Part shown: piece after piece, positions 45,171 to 56,529 of the stretch
How the letters are laid out: every line of letters starts with the position of its first letter
How positions within the stretch are numbered: the first letter of the stretch is position 1
DNA from: WSZJ01 sp964590435
GTDB taxonomy: Bacteria; Planctomycetota; MHYJ01; WSZJ01
NCBI GenBank assembly: GCA_964590435.1
Contig: CAZPWT010000033.1
Span: 1-64,000 of the forward strand
Length of the DNA stretch: 64,000 bases
Reading direction: 5' to 3'
Program-made: the position numbers and the translations under genes
The notes under the pieces: generated by a model
Database searches by the model: none
Told to the model about the DNA's origin: nothing
Seen by the model: the letters and a program-made list of their open reading frames with translations, nothing else

Positions 45171-45908
45171 GTGCGAAACTCCCCGGGCACGCCGTTGCAG
45201 GCGATCTTCTTCGACATCGACGACACGCTCTATTCGACGAGCGACTTCGCCGCGCGGGCGCGGCGGGCGTCGATGGAAGCGATGGTCGCGCTCGGGCTGA
45301 AGATGCCGGCCGAGGAGCTGGTGCGGGAGCTCGAGGAAGTGATCGCCGAGTTCTCGAGCAACTACGAGCACCATTTCGACAAGCTGCTGCTGCGCATCCC
45401 GCGGAAGGCGTGGGAGGGCGTGAACCGGGCGATCCTGATCGCGGGGGCGATCGTCGCGTACCACGAGACGAAATCGCGCGAGCTGGCGCCGTTCCCGGAC
45501 GCGGTGGCGCTCCTCAAGCGGCTGGCGAAGACGCCGCTCATCCGCGGCGTGATCACGAGCGGGCTCGAGATCAAGCAGGCCGAGAAGCTCGTCCGCCTCA
45601 AGATCCTGGACTGCCTGAGCCCCGGCGCGATTTTCATCAGCGACCAGATCGGGATCTCGAAGCCGAACCGCAAGCTGTACATGCGGGCGTGCGACTCGCT
45701 CGGGATCAGCCCGAAGGCCGCGATGTACGTCGGCGACCACCCGCTCCACGACATCGACCCCGCCAACGCGATCGGGATGACGACGGTGCTGGTCAAGCGC
45801 GGGGGGAAGCACGCGTCGGAGCAGGGGAAATCGAAGCCGACGCACGAGCTAAAGGACATGGCGGAGCTTGCGGAAATCCTGGGGCGGGACTACATCCTGA
45901 ACCTTTAG
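45171..45908 (+). CDS. HAD-superfamily hydrolase
   Basis: This 245-residue enzyme starts at GTG. The HAD motifs are FFDIDDTLY (motif I, with both Asp), VITSGLE (motif II), SKPNRKLY (Lys of motif III) and VGDHPLHDI (motif IV). The four-helix cap lies between motifs I and II. It is a phosphatase-type member of subfamily IA, substrate unknown. The stop codon forms part of a small inverted repeat shared with the convergent gene (CTTTAG ... CTAAAG, 45903-45920). Confidence 0.88.
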   Translation: MRNSPGTPLQAIFFDIDDTLYSTSDFAARARRASMEAMVALGLKMPAEELVRELEEVIAEFSSNYEHHFDKLLLRIPRKAWEGVNRAILIAGAIVAYHETKSRELAPFPDAVALLKRLAKTPLIRGVITSGLEIKQAEKLVRLKILDCLSPGAIFISDQIGISKPNRKLYMRACDSLGISPKAAMYVGDHPLHDIDPANAIGMTTVLVKRGGKHASEQGKSKPTHELKDMAELAEILGRDYILNL

Positions 45909-45914
45909 CCCGGC

Positions 45915-46295
45915 CTAAAGCCGCGGGTCCATGCACTCCGGCGCCGGCGGGGCCTCGCCGGTGGCCTCGGGAAGGGCTTCCTCGGGCACGGCGGGAACCT
46001 CCTCGGGCAGCGGCGGCAGGTCGCCGGCCGCGGGGGCGACGGGGGGAGCGGAGTGGGGCACCTCCGGGGAAAGCCCCTTCTCGAGCAATTCCCGCGAGCC
46101 CGCGGCCATCTCGCTCCACGGCACGAACACGGTGACGCCGCCGGTCTTCAGGCGCACGCCCTTCCCGGCCACGGCGGGGTCGTCGACGCGTTCGCCGCGG
46201 AGGACATTGCCGTCGGCCATGGGGATGGCGACGTCGTCCGCGGAGGCCGCGGCGGCGAGGGCGAGGGTGAGGGCGATGGAGCGGAGGTCTCTCAC
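45915..46295 (-). CDS. small exported protein with acidic Pro-rich tail
   Basis: This 126-residue protein starts at GTG. It has a signal peptide (SIALTLALAAAASADD), a compact domain of about 50 residues (VAIPMADGNVLRGERVD, VRLKTGGVTVFVPWSEM) that resembles SHD1/SLA1-like or Sm-like beta modules common in planctomycete exported proteins, then a Pro/Glu/Ala tail ending in CMDPRL. Function unknown. Confidence 0.55.
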   Translation of the reverse strand: MRDLRSIALTLALAAAASADDVAIPMADGNVLRGERVDDPAVAGKGVRLKTGGVTVFVPWSEMAAGSRELLEKGLSPEVPHSAPPVAPAAGDLPPLPEEVPAVPEEALPEATGEAPPAPECMDPRL

Positions 46296-46331
46296 GATGT
46301 CGTTATCGGCCGCGCCCGGGGGGCGGCCTGA

Positions 46332-46360
46332 GTGACATTCTACAGGGGGGGTGCTAGACT
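46332..46360 (+). promoter_or_regulatory. promoter of the aminotransferase operon
   Basis: GTGACA (46332-46337), 17 bp, TAGACT (46355-46360). The start codon is at 46434. Confidence 0.5.
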
Positions 46361-46433
46361 TTTGCCTTCAATCCGGGCGCGGCGGCTCCCGGCTGACGCT
46401 TCCCGATCCTTTTATTTGCACCCGGAGACTCCC

Positions 46434-47789
46434 TTGAAAACGCGCAAACTGAAGCTTCCCGGCCCGCGGGGGAAGGCGATCCTGGCGAAGGACGAGCGGT
46501 TCATGTCGCCGTCGTACACGCGGTGCTATCCGCTGGTGGTGGACCATGCGTCGGGGATGAAGGTCTGGGACGTGGACGGGAACGAGTTCCTGGACTTCAC
46601 CGCGGGGGTCGCGGTGTGCTCGACGGGGCACTGCCATCCCGAGGTGGTCGCGGCGATCAACGACCAGACGCGAAAGTTCCTGCACATGGCGGGGACGGAC
46701 TTCTACTACGCGCCGCAGAGCGACCTCGCCGCGCGGCTGGCGGACCTCGCGCCGATGAGCGGGCCGAAGCGGGTGTTTTTCACGAACAGCGGGACGGAGA
46801 CGACGGAAGCGGCGTTCAAGCTGGCGCGGTTCCACAAGAAGCGGCCGCGGATGCTGGCGTTCCTCGGGGGGTTCCACGGGCGGACGTTCGGGGCGCTGAG
46901 CCTGAGCGCGAGCAAGCCGATCCAGCGGAACGGGTTCGCGCCGCTGGTGCCGGAAGTGACGCACGTGCCGTACCCGAACCCGTACCGGCCGCCGCTGGGG
47001 AATTCGAAGACGACGGGGATCGAGTGCGTGAAGTTCATCGAGGACGTGATCTTCCACCGGAGCGTGCCGCCGGAGGAGGTCGCGGCGTGCATCGTGGAGC
47101 CGATCCAGGGCGAGGGCGGGTATGTGGTGCCGCCGGACGATTTCTGGCCCGCGCTCAAGGCCCTTCTCGACAAGCACGGCATCCTGCTGATCGTGGACGA
47201 GATCCAGAGCGGCCTGGGGCGGACGGGGAAGATGTTCGCGATCGAGCACACGGGGGTGGAGCCGGACATCGTGTGCATGGCGAAGGGGATCGCGAGCGGG
47301 ATCCCGATGGGGGCGATGGTGGCGCGGGAGAAGCTGCACACGTGGAAGGCGGGGGCGCACGCGAACACGTTCGGCGGGAACCCGGTGGCGTGCGCGGCGG
47401 CGCTGAAGACGCTGGAGCTGATCGAGGGCGGCATGATGGCGAACGCCGCGAAGGTGGGGGCGTACCTGCGGAACCGGCTGCACCAGTTCGCGCTCCAGTT
47501 CGACATCGTCGGCGACGTGCGCGGCCGCGGGCTGATGGTAGGGATGGAGATCGTGAAGAACCACGAGACGCGCGAGCCGTTCCCGCAGGCGCGGGACGCG
47601 ATCGTGGACAGCGCGTTCTACCACGGGCTGCTGATCATCGGCTGCGGCGAGAGTACGATCCGCTTCTGTCCCCCGCTCGTGTGCTCGACGAAGGACGTGG
47701 ACGCGGCGCTGCCGATCCTGGCGGACGCGATCCGGCATGCGGAGAAGGGGCGCTGGACGTCGCCGAAGGTGTCGAGGGCGCGCATTTAG
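46434..47789 (+). CDS. class III aminotransferase (4-aminobutyrate/acetylornithine type)
   Basis: This PLP enzyme of 451 residues transfers an amino group from an omega-amine to a 2-keto acid. It has DVDGNEFLDFTAGVAV, FFTNSGTETTEAAFKLAR, GGFHGRTFGALSLS, the Asp of LLIVDEIQSGLGRTG and the PLP Lys in CMAKGIASGIPMGAM. The family N-terminus (LPGPRGKAILAKDERFMSPSY) begins upstream of the first ATG, so a TTG at 46434 with GGAG at 46424-46427 is the best start. The M48 peptidase gene follows 30 bp later. Confidence 0.9.
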   Translation: MKTRKLKLPGPRGKAILAKDERFMSPSYTRCYPLVVDHASGMKVWDVDGNEFLDFTAGVAVCSTGHCHPEVVAAINDQTRKFLHMAGTDFYYAPQSDLAARLADLAPMSGPKRVFFTNSGTETTEAAFKLARFHKKRPRMLAFLGGFHGRTFGALSLSASKPIQRNGFAPLVPEVTHVPYPNPYRPPLGNSKTTGIECVKFIEDVIFHRSVPPEEVAACIVEPIQGEGGYVVPPDDFWPALKALLDKHGILLIVDEIQSGLGRTGKMFAIEHTGVEPDIVCMAKGIASGIPMGAMVAREKLHTWKAGAHANTFGGNPVACAAALKTLELIEGGMMANAAKVGAYLRNRLHQFALQFDIVGDVRGRGLMVGMEIVKNHETREPFPQARDAIVDSAFYHGLLIIGCGESTIRFCPPLVCSTKDVDAALPILADAIRHAEKGRWTSPKVSRARI

Positions 47790-47819
47790 GGCTGAACCCG
47801 CCACGGGGAGGAGGAGCGG

Positions 47820-49007
47820 ATGTTCCGGAAACTGTTCCTGAAATCGTCGCTGTTGGTCGCGGCCTGCGTTTTCCTCGCCTCGTGCGCGACGAACCCTTAC
47901 ACGGGGCGCGACCAGTTCACGCTGCTGTCCGAGCAGGACGAACTGGAGATGGGGGCGCAGGCGTACCAGGAAGCGCTGGCGGGGGAATCGCGGCTGACGG
48001 ACGACGCGGGGTACGACGGGCGCGTCGAGCGCGTGGCGCGCCGGCTGGCCGCCGTGATGGACCAGGGGTGGGACGGCGTCCCGCCCCCGCGCTTCCAGTG
48101 GGAATTCCACACGGTGGACGACCCGAAGACGGTGAACGCGTGGTGCCTGCCGGGCGGGAAGATCTGCGTCTACACGGGGATTTTCCCGGTGTGCCTCGAC
48201 GACAACGGGCTCGCTGTGGTGCTCGGGCACGAGATCATGCACGCCGTCCTGCACCACGGGAACGAGCGCATCTCGCAGAACATGGTCGCCGGGATCGCCG
48301 GCACCGTACTCGCCGAGGTCATCGGCCGCGACGACCAGGACAAGAAAGACACCGTCGCCGGCCTCTTCGGCATCGCCGCCGCCGTCGGCGTCCTCCTGCC
48401 CTTCTCCCGCGAGCACGAAACCGAGGCCGACGAGCAGGGGCTCTACCTCGCCGCGCGCGCCGGCTACGACCCGCACGCGGGGGTGGAGGTCTGGAAGCGG
48501 ATGGAAGCGATGGGCGGCGGTGGGACGCCGGAGTTCCTGTCGACGCACCCGAGCCACGGGAAGCGGATCGAGAACATGGGGAAGTGGATGCCGCGCGCGG
48601 ACCAGCTTTTCGCCGCGGCGGCGAAGCAGCAGACGGCGGCGCTTCCCGCCCCCGGCGGTGCGCGGATCGCGCAGGCGGCGACGCAGCGGGGGCACGTGGC
48701 GGCGTCGCAGGCGGGGTACGTGGAGGTGGAGGAGGGGGAGGGGAAGGACGCGAAGAAGCGGCGTGTGGGGGTGCTGGAGTTCCGGGTGGACCGGTCGCTG
48801 TACGTGGAGACGGCGGCGGTGGACGGGCCGGGGAGTTTCAAGCTGGACGTCGAGGGGAAGACGGGGGTGCCGGGCGGATCGACGCGGCAGATTGCGCTGG
48901 AGAAGAAAGGCGTGAAATCGGCGCCGGCGGGGAAGTACCGGGTGAAGCTGAAGGGGAAGATCGACGGGATGCCGTGGGAGGAGGAAGTGGACTTCGACCT
49001 GAAGTAG
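47820..49007 (+). CDS. M48-family metallopeptidase lipoprotein
   Basis: This 395-residue lipoprotein has the signal ACVFLASC. The M48 peptidase domain has the zinc motif LGHEIMHAVLHH (His137 and His141) and the third ligand in EHETEADEQG, as in BepA/LoiP outer-membrane quality-control proteases. The last 100 residues are a separate beta-rich domain (VGVLEFRVDRSLYVETAAV, GKYRVKLKGKIDGM) not typical of BepA, which has TPRs. The start has GGAGGAG. Confidence 0.9.
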   Translation: MFRKLFLKSSLLVAACVFLASCATNPYTGRDQFTLLSEQDELEMGAQAYQEALAGESRLTDDAGYDGRVERVARRLAAVMDQGWDGVPPPRFQWEFHTVDDPKTVNAWCLPGGKICVYTGIFPVCLDDNGLAVVLGHEIMHAVLHHGNERISQNMVAGIAGTVLAEVIGRDDQDKKDTVAGLFGIAAAVGVLLPFSREHETEADEQGLYLAARAGYDPHAGVEVWKRMEAMGGGGTPEFLSTHPSHGKRIENMGKWMPRADQLFAAAAKQQTAALPAPGGARIAQAATQRGHVAASQAGYVEVEEGEGKDAKKRRVGVLEFRVDRSLYVETAAVDGPGSFKLDVEGKTGVPGGSTRQIALEKKGVKSAPAGKYRVKLKGKIDGMPWEEEVDFDLK

Positions 49008-49060
49008 CCGTGTTGGGGATACAATAGGCCTGTCGACACCCGCCCTTACGAGGAGCCTCC

Positions 49061-51153
<2,093 letters not shown>

Positions 51154-51154
<1 letters not shown>

Positions 51155-51255
51155 GGAACGGCCGTCGAAGGTCGAAAGTTGAAGGTCGAAGGTAAAGGCC
51201 ATGCAACGTGACCTTCACCTTCGACCTTTGACCTTCGACTTTCGACGTCGTTCTC
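51154..51255. repeat. 45-nt-arm imperfect inverted repeat between prkA and yeaH
   Basis: The left arm (51154-51199) is built of GTCGAAGGTCGAAAG-type words; the right arm (51211-51255) is its near reverse complement (ACCTTCGACCTTTGACC), with about six mismatches and a one-base bulge. The loop is only about 11 nt. It starts at the prkA stop codon, so it could protect or attenuate the transcript between the first and second genes of the operon. Confidence 0.8.
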
Positions 51256-51281
51256 AAACCGGGACCGTCCAGCAATCACCC

Positions 51282-52388
51282 ATGGTCAAGAAAATCGAAA
51301 AGGACTTCTCCCGTTTCCGCGCGATCGTCCGCGGCAAGATCAAGTCCGAGCTGCGGAAGTACATCACGCGCGGGGAGCTCGTCGGCAAAGTGGGGAAGAA
51401 CCTCGTTTCGATCCCGATCCCGCAGATCCAGATCCCCCATTTCCGGTACGGGAAGAACGACGGAAGCGGCGTGGGGATGGGGCCGGGTGAGCCGGGGACG
51501 CCGCTGGACCAGGGAGAGCCGGGGGAAGGGACGGGCGCGGGGGACCAGCCCGGAGACCACCTGCTCGAGGTCGACGTCCCGCTCAGCGAGCTGGCCAAGA
51601 TCCTCGGCGAAGAGCTCGAGCTCCCCAACATCAAGCCCAAGGGCTCGCGCACGATCGCCGCCGACAAGGAGAAGTACACCGGCATCTCGCGCACCGGCCC
51701 CGAGTCGCTGCGGCACTTCAAGCGCACGTACCGCGAGGCCCTCAAGCGCTCGATCGCCCTCGGCATCTACGACGAGAAGAACCCGATCGTCGTCCCGTGG
51801 CGCGAGGACAAGCGCTTCCGCTCCTGGAAGGTCCACGAAATCCCGCAGAACAACGCGGTGATCATCTACATGATGGACGTGTCGGGGTCGATGGGGGACG
51901 AGCAGAAGGAGATCGTCCGCATCGAGGCGTTCTGGATCGACACGTGGCTGCGGTCGCAGTACAAGAAAATCGAGACGCGCTACATCGTCCACGACGCCGT
52001 CGCGCGCGAGGTCGACCAGCACACGTTCTTCCACGTCAAGGAGTCGGGCGGCACGAAGATCTCGAGCGCGCTCCAGATGTGCTCCGACATCATCGACCGC
52101 GACTTCAACGTCGAGGAGTGGAACATCTACCCGTTCCACTTCTCCGATGGCGACAACTGGGGCTCGGAGGACACGCGCCGCTGCATCGAGCTCCTCGAGC
52201 AGAAGCTCTTCCCCGTGTCGAACGTGTTCTGCTACGGGCAGGTCAAGTCGGCGTACGGCTCGGGGCAGTTCAAGAAGGACCTCGACGAGAAGTTCGGCGG
52301 CGAGGACGCGCGGATCATCACGAGCGAGATCAAGGACCGCGAGGGGATCTACGACTCGATCAAGGACTTCCTGGGGAAGGGCAAATGA
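51282..52388 (+). CDS. yeaH: YeaH/YhbH family protein with vWA domain (DUF444)
   Basis: This 368-residue protein is the usual partner of PrkA and SpoVR. It has the DUF444 N-terminal part (KKIEKDFSRFRAIVRGKIKS, a Gly-rich loop, then ELAKILGEELELPNIKPKG) and a von Willebrand A domain with the MIDAS motif MDVSGSMG (about 202-209), then FHVKESGGTKISSALQM. The start at 51282 is the first Met after the inverted repeat. It overlaps spoVR by four bases (ATGA). Confidence 0.94.
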   Translation: MVKKIEKDFSRFRAIVRGKIKSELRKYITRGELVGKVGKNLVSIPIPQIQIPHFRYGKNDGSGVGMGPGEPGTPLDQGEPGEGTGAGDQPGDHLLEVDVPLSELAKILGEELELPNIKPKGSRTIAADKEKYTGISRTGPESLRHFKRTYREALKRSIALGIYDEKNPIVVPWREDKRFRSWKVHEIPQNNAVIIYMMDVSGSMGDEQKEIVRIEAFWIDTWLRSQYKKIETRYIVHDAVAREVDQHTFFHVKESGGTKISSALQMCSDIIDRDFNVEEWNIYPFHFSDGDNWGSEDTRRCIELLEQKLFPVSNVFCYGQVKSAYGSGQFKKDLDEKFGGEDARIITSEIKDREGIYDSIKDFLGKGK

Positions 52389-53917
52389 GCGGAAGCACGC
52401 GCGGGATCAGGGGCGGGCATTCGCGCTCGGGCGGGCTGCGCGAGGAGATCTCGCGGCACGCTTCGAAGATCCGCGAGTATGCGCTCGCGTACGGCCTGGA
52501 CCCGTTCGACACGTCTTTCGAGCTGATCGACCACGACGAGCTCAACGAGGTCGCGGCGTACGGCGGATTCCCGACGCGGTATCCCCACTGGCGCTTCGGG
52601 ATGCACTACGAGGAGCTGGAGAAGGGGTACTCGTTCGGGCTGCAGAAGATCTACGAGCTGGTGATCAACAACGACCCGTGCACGGCGTACCTCATGAAGT
52701 CGAACTCGATGGTGGACCAGAAGCTGGTGATCGCGCACGTCTACGGGCACAGCGACTTCTTCAAGCACAACTACTGGTTCTCGCAGACGAACCGCAAGAT
52801 GCTCGACCAGATGGCGAACCACGGGACGCGGCTGCGGCGGTACGTGGAGAAGTTCGGGGAGACGGTGGTCGAGGAGTTCCTGGACGCGTGCATGTCGATC
52901 GAGAACCTGATCGACCCGCACAGCGTGTATTCGCCGAAGAAGCGCAAGGTCGTTGAGCACGTCGAGGACCTCGAGCGCGACGTCACGCCCCGCAAGATCC
53001 GCTCCAAGGAGTACATGGACCGCTTCATGAACCCCAAGGAGTTCGTCGACCGCCAGAAGAAGGCGATCGAGGAAGAGATCGCCAAGAAGCGGAAGCTGCC
53101 GGAGCACCCGGAGAAGGACGTGCTGCTGTTCCTGCTGGAGAACGCGCCGCTGGACAACTGGCAGCGGGACGTGCTGGCGATCGTGCGGGACGAGGCGTAC
53201 TACTTCGCGCCGCAGGCGATGACGAAGATCATGAACGAGGGGTGGGCCTCGTACTGGCACTCGCGGATCATGACGGAGAAGGTGCTGTGCGACGCGGAGG
53301 TGATCGACTACGCGGAGCACCACGCGGGGACGCTCGGCACGCGCCCCGGCGTGCTCAACCCCTACAAGGTCGGGATCGAGCTCTACCGCGACATCGAGGA
53401 GCGCTGGGACAAGGGCCAGTTCGGCGCCGAATGGGACCGCTGCGACGACATGCAGCGCCGCCGGCAGTGGGACATGAAGCTCGGCCTCGGCCGCAAGAAG
53501 ATCTACGAGGTCCGCATGATCCACAACGACCTCACGTTCATCGACGAGTTCCTCACCAAGGAATTCTGCGAGCGCCACAAGCTCTTCGTGTTCAAGCACA
53601 ACCCCCAGACCGGCCGCATGGAAATCTCCGACCGCGATTTCGCGAAGGTCAAGGAGCAGCTCCTGTTCCGCCTGACGAACAGCGGCTACCCGATCATCCG
53701 CGTCGAGGACGGCAATTTCCGGAACCGCGGCGAGCTCAAGCTGGCCCACGAGCACGCGGGGCTCGACCTCGACGCCAAGGAAGGCCGCGACACCCTGAGG
53801 AACCTCTTCAAGGTCTGGAAGCGTCCCGTGCACATCGAGACGATGGCGGAGGGGGAGAAGAAGCTGCTGAGCTTCGACGGGCAGAAGGTCGTGGAAGAGG
53901 GCGTGGAATCCGAATAG
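52385..53917 (+). CDS. spoVR: SpoVR/YcgB family protein
   Basis: This 510-residue protein matches SpoVR, needed for spore cortex in Bacillus and co-regulated with PrkA in other bacteria. Family segments include EYALAYGLDPFDTSFELIDH, ARYPHW-like TRYPHWRFGMHYEE, YELVINNDPCTAYLM, VYGHSDFFKHNYWF, RDEAYYFAPQAMTKIMNEGW and NPYKVGIELYRDIEERW. It ends the three-gene operon. Confidence 0.95.
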   Translation: MSGSTRGIRGGHSRSGGLREEISRHASKIREYALAYGLDPFDTSFELIDHDELNEVAAYGGFPTRYPHWRFGMHYEELEKGYSFGLQKIYELVINNDPCTAYLMKSNSMVDQKLVIAHVYGHSDFFKHNYWFSQTNRKMLDQMANHGTRLRRYVEKFGETVVEEFLDACMSIENLIDPHSVYSPKKRKVVEHVEDLERDVTPRKIRSKEYMDRFMNPKEFVDRQKKAIEEEIAKKRKLPEHPEKDVLLFLLENAPLDNWQRDVLAIVRDEAYYFAPQAMTKIMNEGWASYWHSRIMTEKVLCDAEVIDYAEHHAGTLGTRPGVLNPYKVGIELYRDIEERWDKGQFGAEWDRCDDMQRRRQWDMKLGLGRKKIYEVRMIHNDLTFIDEFLTKEFCERHKLFVFKHNPQTGRMEISDRDFAKVKEQLLFRLTNSGYPIIRVEDGNFRNRGELKLAHEHAGLDLDAKEGRDTLRNLFKVWKRPVHIETMAEGEKKLLSFDGQKVVEEGVESE

Positions 53918-53934
53918 TCCGGCTCGAAGCAGAC

Positions 53935-54285
53935 CTACACGTTCCAGTCTCCGTAGAGAGCTGCGCCTTCTTTCGACCCTTCAGGGAGTCGCCCACTGAC
54001 AGGACGACGGATCCAGGAAGGATGTGACTCGCGGATCTCAACGCAGAAGTAGAAGTGGGGAGTCACGTCCTCGGATGTGCACTCGAGCGAGACCGAGGTT
54101 GCCAGGGAATTGGAAACAAACAGCGCCGCGCCGCTGCACAGCGGGCATCGGAGGGCCTCTAAAGTCGCGATGGGAGAAGCGCGTTCAACCAGCAGCCTGA
54201 ACTCTTTGCGGAAAGATCGCATCTCTAGCTTTTCTCGCCTTGCCTGGCTCCAGCGGCGGTATCGCTGAATCAGAAATTGAATCAT
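53935..54285 (-). CDS. small protein with a CPLC motif downstream of the Ser/Thr kinase
   Basis: I do not recognise this 116-residue protein (MIQFLIQRYRRWSQARREK). It has a basic helical N-terminus, a CPLC at about 47-50 and further Cys residues (LECTSED, YFCVEI) that may complete a zinc site, and ends in ALYGDWNV. It starts 14 bp after the kinase stop on the same strand. Its codons are clearly lower in G+C than those of its neighbours, as in the orphan gene at 15554-16003. Confidence 0.5.
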   Translation of the reverse strand: MIQFLIQRYRRWSQARREKLEMRSFRKEFRLLVERASPIATLEALRCPLCSGAALFVSNSLATSVSLECTSEDVTPHFYFCVEIRESHPSWIRRPVSGRLPEGSKEGAALYGDWNV

Positions 54286-54299
54286 GCGTCCGCCCCGCG

Positions 54300-56390
54300 T
54301 TACTTCCGGGTCTCGACGACGACCCGGTCGATGCGAACGCCGGTGCCGCGCGCGAAGAACAGGATGTTCCCGGGCTTCACGCCGCGCGCGTCGGTCGTGG
54401 AGACCAATTCCTTGTCCCCGATGCCGACGCTGACGTGTTCGCCTGAAAATGTGATCCAGAGGTCGAAATACTCCTCGCCGGGCGACGGGATCTCGACGCT
54501 CTTCATGTTCTCCGGCTTGACCGAGGGCTTGGTCGGCGTCAGGCACGCGATCATCGCCTTCGCCTTGTCGCCCTCGGCATCCTCGATCCCAGCGCCCCAG
54601 CCGGAGCCGTCTTCCTGCAGGCGGAACGCGAACCCGACCACCGGGCGAGTCCATTCCTCCAGCAGCCCCTTGCCCGGCTTGGGCCGTTCCCCTCCCTTGA
54701 TGCGCTGGTTCCGCTCGATGAACTTCACCCGCGCGCGGAAAGTCCCGTCCAGGATCGACACGGGGTCGGCCGGCTGGACCGCGCCCGAGCCGACCAGGAC
54801 GCCCTTCTCCGCCATGCGGAACCCCTTGCTCCAGTTGCGCATGTCGAGCATGTCCTCGGGCCCGTCGAACTCGAACGTAGTCCGCTCGCCGCCGCCGGGA
54901 AGATCCTCAATGCGGCCGGTGGCGACCCTTTCATCGTGCTCGCGGACGCGGTCGGCGAGCTTGGCGACGTCGCCCTCGATCGCCTTGTACGCGTCGGTGT
55001 CCGACATGGCCTTGAGGGCGGCGAGAGCCGCGCGCGCCGCGGGCCAGTTTCGCCCCGCGACCGACTCGGTGAGCGTCCGGTAGCGGTCCAGCACTTCCTT
55101 CTCGCGGTTCACCGGAGGCGCCAGTTCGGCCGTCCCCGCCTGCGTCGTCCCGGGTCCCCCGGGTTTCGGGCCAGGTCCCGGCTCCCGCCGGCTCTTCACC
55201 ATCGCCACCACGATCGCCGCCAGCAGGAGCACGGCGGCGACCCCGGCGCCGATGAACAGGAGCCCGCCGGCCACCGCCCGGCCCTGGGCGGCGACCTGAA
55301 CGGGATCCGCCGCCGCCGGAAGCGCGGACGACGACACCGGCGTCCCCCCGCGCTCCAGCTCGTCCAGCGCCGCGATCAGCGCGTCGCAGTCCGGGAAGCG
55401 GTCCTCCGGCTTCTTCGCCATCATCTTGGCGATCACGTTCTCCACCGCGACGGGGACGTCGGGGTTGGCGTCGCGCAGCGGCCGCGGAGGCTCGCTCACG
55501 TGCTTCATGATGATCGCCAGCGGCGTGTCCGCCTGGAACGGCTTCTTCCCGCACAGCAGGAAGTAGAACGTCGCGCCGAGCGAGTAGATGTCGCCGCGCC
55601 CGTCGATTTTCTGCGCCTGCGCCTGCTCCGGCGACATGTAGTCGGGCGTGCCCATGATCTGGCCGGTCGTCGAGAGCGACACGCCCGAGTCGAGCGTGCG
55701 CGCCAGCCCGAAATCCGCGACCTTCGCCGCGCCGTCCTTCGACACGAGGATGTTGTCCGGCTTGATGTCCCGGTGGATCACCCCCGCCGCGTGCGCCGAC
55801 GCCAGCCCTCGCGCCGCCTCGCGCACGAATTTCAGCGCTTCCTGCCACGGAAGCGCCTTCCTTTGCGACACGAGGCGCCCGAGGGATTCGCCCTCGACGA
55901 ACTGCATCACGATGAAGTTGTAGCCGCCCTCGTTGCCGACGTTGAGGACCTGGACGATGTTGGCGTGCTCGAGCTTCGCGGCGGCGCGAGCCTCGCGCTG
56001 GAAGCGCTCAAGCGCGGTGGCGTGCGACGTGAATTCCGGCGGGAGGATCTTGATCGCGACCTTCTTGTCGAGCCCGAGGTGCAGCGCTTCGTAGACCGCG
56101 CCCATGCCGCCGCTGCCGATTTTGCGGGAGATGCGGCATCCCCCGAGCGTTTTCCCGATGAGCGGGTCCTTCCGCTCCGGCGCGAGCGTCTGCGTTTTCG
56201 CCGTGTCGCTGATCGTCGGCGCCTGGCTCGCCGGACGCATCGGCTCCCCGCACTTCTTGCAGTTCGCGGGCATCCCCGGCCGCCATCCGACCGCGCGCAC
56301 GTCGACGCCGCAGCGGTCGCAGTGAAGGCGCGCGGCCGGGCGGGGAGGTGCGGGGGAAGGATTGTTCACGGGGCGATTCTCCGAGGGCAT
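54300..56390 (-). CDS. Ser/Thr protein kinase with zinc ribbon and exported LamG-like domain
   Basis: This 696-residue protein has a Pro-rich start, then a zinc ribbon (Cys24, Cys27, Cys44, Cys47). The kinase domain (about 80-345) has GSGGMGAVY, Lys114 in VAIKIL, HRDIKPDN (206-213), ADFGLAR and GTPDYMSPEQ; it should be active. A membrane helix lies at 373-398, followed by a helical segment and a C-terminal jelly roll (about 510-696: FRMAEKGVLVGSGAVQPA, WGAGIEDAEG, FDLWITFSGEHVSVGIGD) like DUF1080/LamG sugar-binding domains, a plausible glycan sensor. An in-frame GTG at 56369 is an alternative start. Confidence 0.93.
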   Translation of the reverse strand: MPSENRPVNNPSPAPPRPAARLHCDRCGVDVRAVGWRPGMPANCKKCGEPMRPASQAPTISDTAKTQTLAPERKDPLIGKTLGGCRISRKIGSGGMGAVYEALHLGLDKKVAIKILPPEFTSHATALERFQREARAAAKLEHANIVQVLNVGNEGGYNFIVMQFVEGESLGRLVSQRKALPWQEALKFVREAARGLASAHAAGVIHRDIKPDNILVSKDGAAKVADFGLARTLDSGVSLSTTGQIMGTPDYMSPEQAQAQKIDGRGDIYSLGATFYFLLCGKKPFQADTPLAIIMKHVSEPPRPLRDANPDVPVAVENVIAKMMAKKPEDRFPDCDALIAALDELERGGTPVSSSALPAAADPVQVAAQGRAVAGGLLFIGAGVAAVLLLAAIVVAMVKSRREPGPGPKPGGPGTTQAGTAELAPPVNREKEVLDRYRTLTESVAGRNWPAARAALAALKAMSDTDAYKAIEGDVAKLADRVREHDERVATGRIEDLPGGGERTTFEFDGPEDMLDMRNWSKGFRMAEKGVLVGSGAVQPADPVSILDGTFRARVKFIERNQRIKGGERPKPGKGLLEEWTRPVVGFAFRLQEDGSGWGAGIEDAEGDKAKAMIACLTPTKPSVKPENMKSVEIPSPGEEYFDLWITFSGEHVSVGIGDKELVSTTDARGVKPGNILFFARGTGVRIDRVVVETRK

Positions 56391-56451
56391 CCGGCGTTGT
56401 CCTTTTGAAACCCCGGGAACCCCCCGAGTTGCGCTTCTTAAACCTTTTCGA

Positions 56452-56480
56452 ATTATAGAGATACGGAAATTCCCTTGCAA
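56452..56480 (-). promoter_or_regulatory. promoter of the large Ser/Thr kinase
   Basis: On the minus strand TTGCAA (56475-56480), 17 bp, TATAAT (56452-56457, perfect). It lies in the A+T-rich gap between the kinase and der. The leader to the ATG is about 55 nt. Confidence 0.65.
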
Positions 56481-56529
56481 GCGGACCCGCCGTCGCGAAG
56501 ATACACCCCCTCCGGCCCCCCGGAAACCC

